DNA of 7,816 nt from Candidatus Doudnabacteria bacterium (GTDB lineage Bacteria; Patescibacteriota; Doudnabacteria; UBA920; 2-01-FULL-50-11). Where the stretch lies: NCBI GenBank assembly GCA_016205055.1, contig JACQJK010000040.1, forward strand, positions 1 through 7,816, written 5' to 3'. The notes beneath the pieces are model-generated. The model had not been told where the DNA came from, made no database searches, and worked only from the letters and a program-made list of their open reading frames with translations. Made by a program: the position numbers and the translations under genes. This document shows positions 6,525-7,816 of the stretch, one piece after another (the stretch's first letter is position 1; each line of letters opens with the position of its first letter).

Positions 6525-7816
6525 TCAAAATAGCGCTGTCTGCTTATTGGTCCCTCTGAATTCCCTCCGTTCCTCCTCCGTAAAAATTTGCACTTTGCCG
6601 TACTGGCCGTCGTAGCCGGGTTCGATATGCAATTTTTCTTCGCGGTTGCGCTTGATGCCTTCAACAATTATCGGCTGGGTCATCTTTGCCAGCTCTTCGT
6701 ATGACAAATCAAGCAATATTTGATACTCTCCGCCTGCCTGCTGCACCAAACTCTCATACTCTTTCTGCACGGTTTTGCTCATGACCCCCACACCCAAAGC
6801 GTCGGCGATCACTTCTTCAAGCGGGACTAAGTGTTTTGTCGGAATCGCATTTTTGGGCATGTGCCCCTCCGAGCGATCCGCCAGTTCTTCCACCCGGGCA
6901 AGCACCCCCACCGTCAAGGATCGTCCGCACTTGGGACACAATCCCTTCAACTTCCTGGTTTGTTCGGGCTTGCAGGAAAATTTGCAAGCCGCGTGTCCGT
7001 CATAATGGTAGCGGCCCTCTTGCGGATAATATTTAACGGTAAATAAAAAACGCTTCGGGTCTTTTTCCTTAATCGTATTATACACCCAATCATAGGAAAG
7101 CTCTTGGCCAGCCGGCAGATCAAACACATTGCCCTCGCGCGCAATGCGGTGAAGCGAGTGGGCGTCGGAAGAAGCCACCAGCGCGACTTTATCCAAGTTC
7201 GAAACCCGCCAGTTCATGGCGGCATCCGACGACATGCCCATTTCCACGGCAAAAATGTGCTTGGCCTGCTCTTCAAAACACTCCTCAAGCGAGTCAAAGC
7301 CGGACATACTCCCGAAAACCGCAAACCACGGCGTCCAAATATGCGCGGGAATAACGATGGCCTTTTCATCAACCGCAATGGCAATTTTGGCCAGTTCTTT
7401 TGCAGGAATACCCACAATCGGCCGGCCGTCAGAAGACAGATTGGCTCCTTTTTTTTGTAAAGCGGCGTTAAATTTCGCCGCCGCTTCTAAAGAGGGCATC
7501 ACCACGACGGTGTGCACACGGCGAGTTTTTCTTACCCCGGCCGACGCGTCGGGGCCGCCTTGGGAGTAAATGCTGGAAATCTCGCCGGTAATAAGAAATC
7601 TCACCTGCCCCTCCCCCCGCCCTCTCCCCTTCCCCTCCCCCGCCTGCGGGGGAGGGTGTCCGCCATAGGCGGACGGGAGAGGGTTTAGGGAGGATGCTTT
7701 TTTCACCCCGTATAACCCCTTCTCGGCCGGTTTCTCCCCTTCCCCTTCTCCCTTGACGGCCGTTCGGGGCTCTGAGGAGCCCTCAAGCTCTCGAAGAGGA
7801 GAGGGTTGGGGTGAGG
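6525..7816 (-). CDS. Endonuclease Q-like PHP-domain protein, 5' end outside window
   Basis: A partial gene: the frame is open from the TGA at 6525-6527 to the window edge, 429 codons, without needing the GTG at 7706. It resembles COG1379, the PHP phosphoesterase with a Zn ribbon that includes Endonuclease Q, which cuts DNA 5' of deaminated bases such as hypoxanthine and uracil. These proteins are often mislabelled helicase UvrD. Numbered from that GTG: VRFLITGEISSIYSQGG (35-51), SSDGRPIVGIPAKEL (91-105), IPAHIWTPW (119-127) with a metal-type His, FGSMSGFDSLEECF (131-144), VEMGMSSD (154-161) and SSDAHS (179-184) with PHP-type Asp/His ligands. A Cys4 ribbon follows (C241, C245, C257, C260), then a roughly 130-residue C-terminal region. 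The N-terminal PHP half lies outside. Repeat-derived sequence interrupts the region just before VRFLITGEIS, on both sides of a short native-looking EKPAEKGLYGVKKA. Function is inferred from motifs, and activity with these inserts is unproven. Confidence 0.9.
   Translation of the reverse strand, partial: SPQPSPLRELEGSSEPRTAVKGEGEGEKPAEKGLYGVKKASSLNPLPSAYGGHPPPQAGEGKGRGRGEGQVRFLITGEISSIYSQGGPDASAGVRKTRRVHTVVVMPSLEAAAKFNAALQKKGANLSSDGRPIVGIPAKELAKIAIAVDEKAIVIPAHIWTPWFAVFGSMSGFDSLEECFEEQAKHIFAVEMGMSSDAAMNWRVSNLDKVALVASSDAHSLHRIAREGNVFDLPAGQELSYDWVYNTIKEKDPKRFLFTVKYYPQEGRYHYDGHAACKFSCKPEQTRKLKGLCPKCGRSLTVGVLARVEELADRSEGHMPKNAIPTKHLVPLEEVIADALGVGVMSKTVQKEYESLVQQAGGEYQILLDLSYEELAKMTQPIIVEGIKRNREEKLHIEPGYDGQYGKVQIFTEEERREFRGTNKQTALF
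7535..7554. repeat. Short GC-rich palindrome within the EndoQ-like gene
   Basis: CCGACGCGTCGG at 7541-7552 is a perfect 12-base palindrome. With the flanking CCCC and GG it becomes CCCCGACG/CGTCGGGG, interrupted by one four-base GGCC. In frame it encodes PDASAG, between the family motif SIYSQGG and VRK, where I recall relatives having little or no sequence. Confidence 0.6.
7618..7684. repeat. Nested palindromic repeat inserted in frame in the EndoQ-like gene
   Basis: The outer arms CCCTCTCCC (7620-7628) and GGGAGAGGG (7675-7683) are a perfect 9-bp pair. They enclose two perfect hairpins: an 11-bp stem (7633-7643 with 7646-7656, two-base loop) and a 7-bp stem, GTCCGCC-ATA-GGCGGAC (7658-7674). 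The two hairpins are one base apart and the second abuts the outer arm, so the single strand can fold as a three-way junction. In the gene frame it encodes low-complexity NPLPSAYGGHPPPQAGEGKG and a Gly/Arg-rich tail, with no stop. Confidence 0.85.
7733..7816. repeat. Second, diverged palindromic repeat in the EndoQ-like gene, reaching the window edge
   Basis: A pyrimidine-rich arm (CTCCCCTTCCCCTTCTCC) faces an imperfect partner at the window edge, GAGAGGGTTGGGGTGAGG. Between them lie the 8-base palindrome ACGGCCGT (7756-7763), the hairpin GGGCTC-TGAG-GAGCCC (7767-7782) and CTCTCGAAGAG (7788-7798). The layout matches the repeat at 7618-7684. It is translated in frame without stops as SPQPSPLRELEG followed by a Gly/Glu-rich run. 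The repeat may extend beyond the window. Confidence 0.7.

Noticed and set aside
7449..7456. Eight-A run (coding strand) in the EndoQ-like gene as a frameshift site
   Set aside because: The frame is continuous and family-like on both sides (LQKKGANLSSDG), so nothing needs a shift here.
7618..7816. CRISPR array or terminator cluster at the repeat-rich end
   Set aside because: The repeats are not evenly spaced copies with unique spacers, and an intact coding frame passes through them with no T run after the hairpins.

Overview
The window (7,816 bases) holds six ordinary protein genes and one small broken-looking gene. All of them read on the minus strand, so transcription runs from position 7816 toward 1. 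No RNA genes, CRISPR arrays, transposases or phage genes were seen. The gene set (a standalone pyruvate kinase, a PEP synthase, an Endonuclease Q-like PHP protein, a DUF5648 secreted protein and several unrecognised small proteins), the moderate GC content and the abundant short GC-rich palindromes fit an uncultivated bacterium of the Candidate Phyla Radiation (Patescibacteria, possibly Parcubacteria-like). This placement is an inference from gene content and was not tested. TGA is used as a stop by several genes and does not interrupt them, so the UGA-as-glycine code of Gracilibacteria/Absconditabacteria does not apply.

Layout in transcription order. (1) 7816-6525: the 3' part of an Endonuclease Q (COG1379)-like DNA repair gene. 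Its reading frame is open to the window edge and carries GC-rich palindromic repeats inserted in frame. (2) 6473-5700: an unrecognised helical cytoplasmic protein. (3) 5676-4249: pyruvate kinase, with sequence marks of a K+-independent enzyme. (4) 4230-3676: a secreted or anchored protein made of three DUF5648 repeats. Genes 2-4 are packed closely enough to be one operon, possibly with gene 1.

(5) 3661-3341: a compact, self-contained transcription unit. It has a sigma70-type promoter (TTGACT, 16 nt, TAGAAT), a strong Shine-Dalgarno, an ATG, a stop and a rho-independent terminator. The reading frame between them is whole only if each of two seven-C runs is read as six. The corrected product is a 70-residue acidic protein with no recognised family. 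The promoter spacer also contains a nine-T run, so the unit has three homopolymer runs at positions where slippage would change expression. This is the most unusual part of the window. It may be a phase-variable or slippage-expressed gene, a pseudogene, or a consensus error.

(6) 3329-862: an extended -10 promoter followed by phosphoenolpyruvate synthase. (7) 829-1: a partial gene with a Rossmann-type, methyltransferase-like core, 32 nt downstream of the PEP synthase gene and probably cotranscribed with it.

Pyruvate kinase (PEP to pyruvate, making ATP) and PEP synthase (pyruvate to PEP, using ATP) catalyse opposing steps at the same node. They lie about 1 kb apart but in separate transcription units, so their expression can be set independently.
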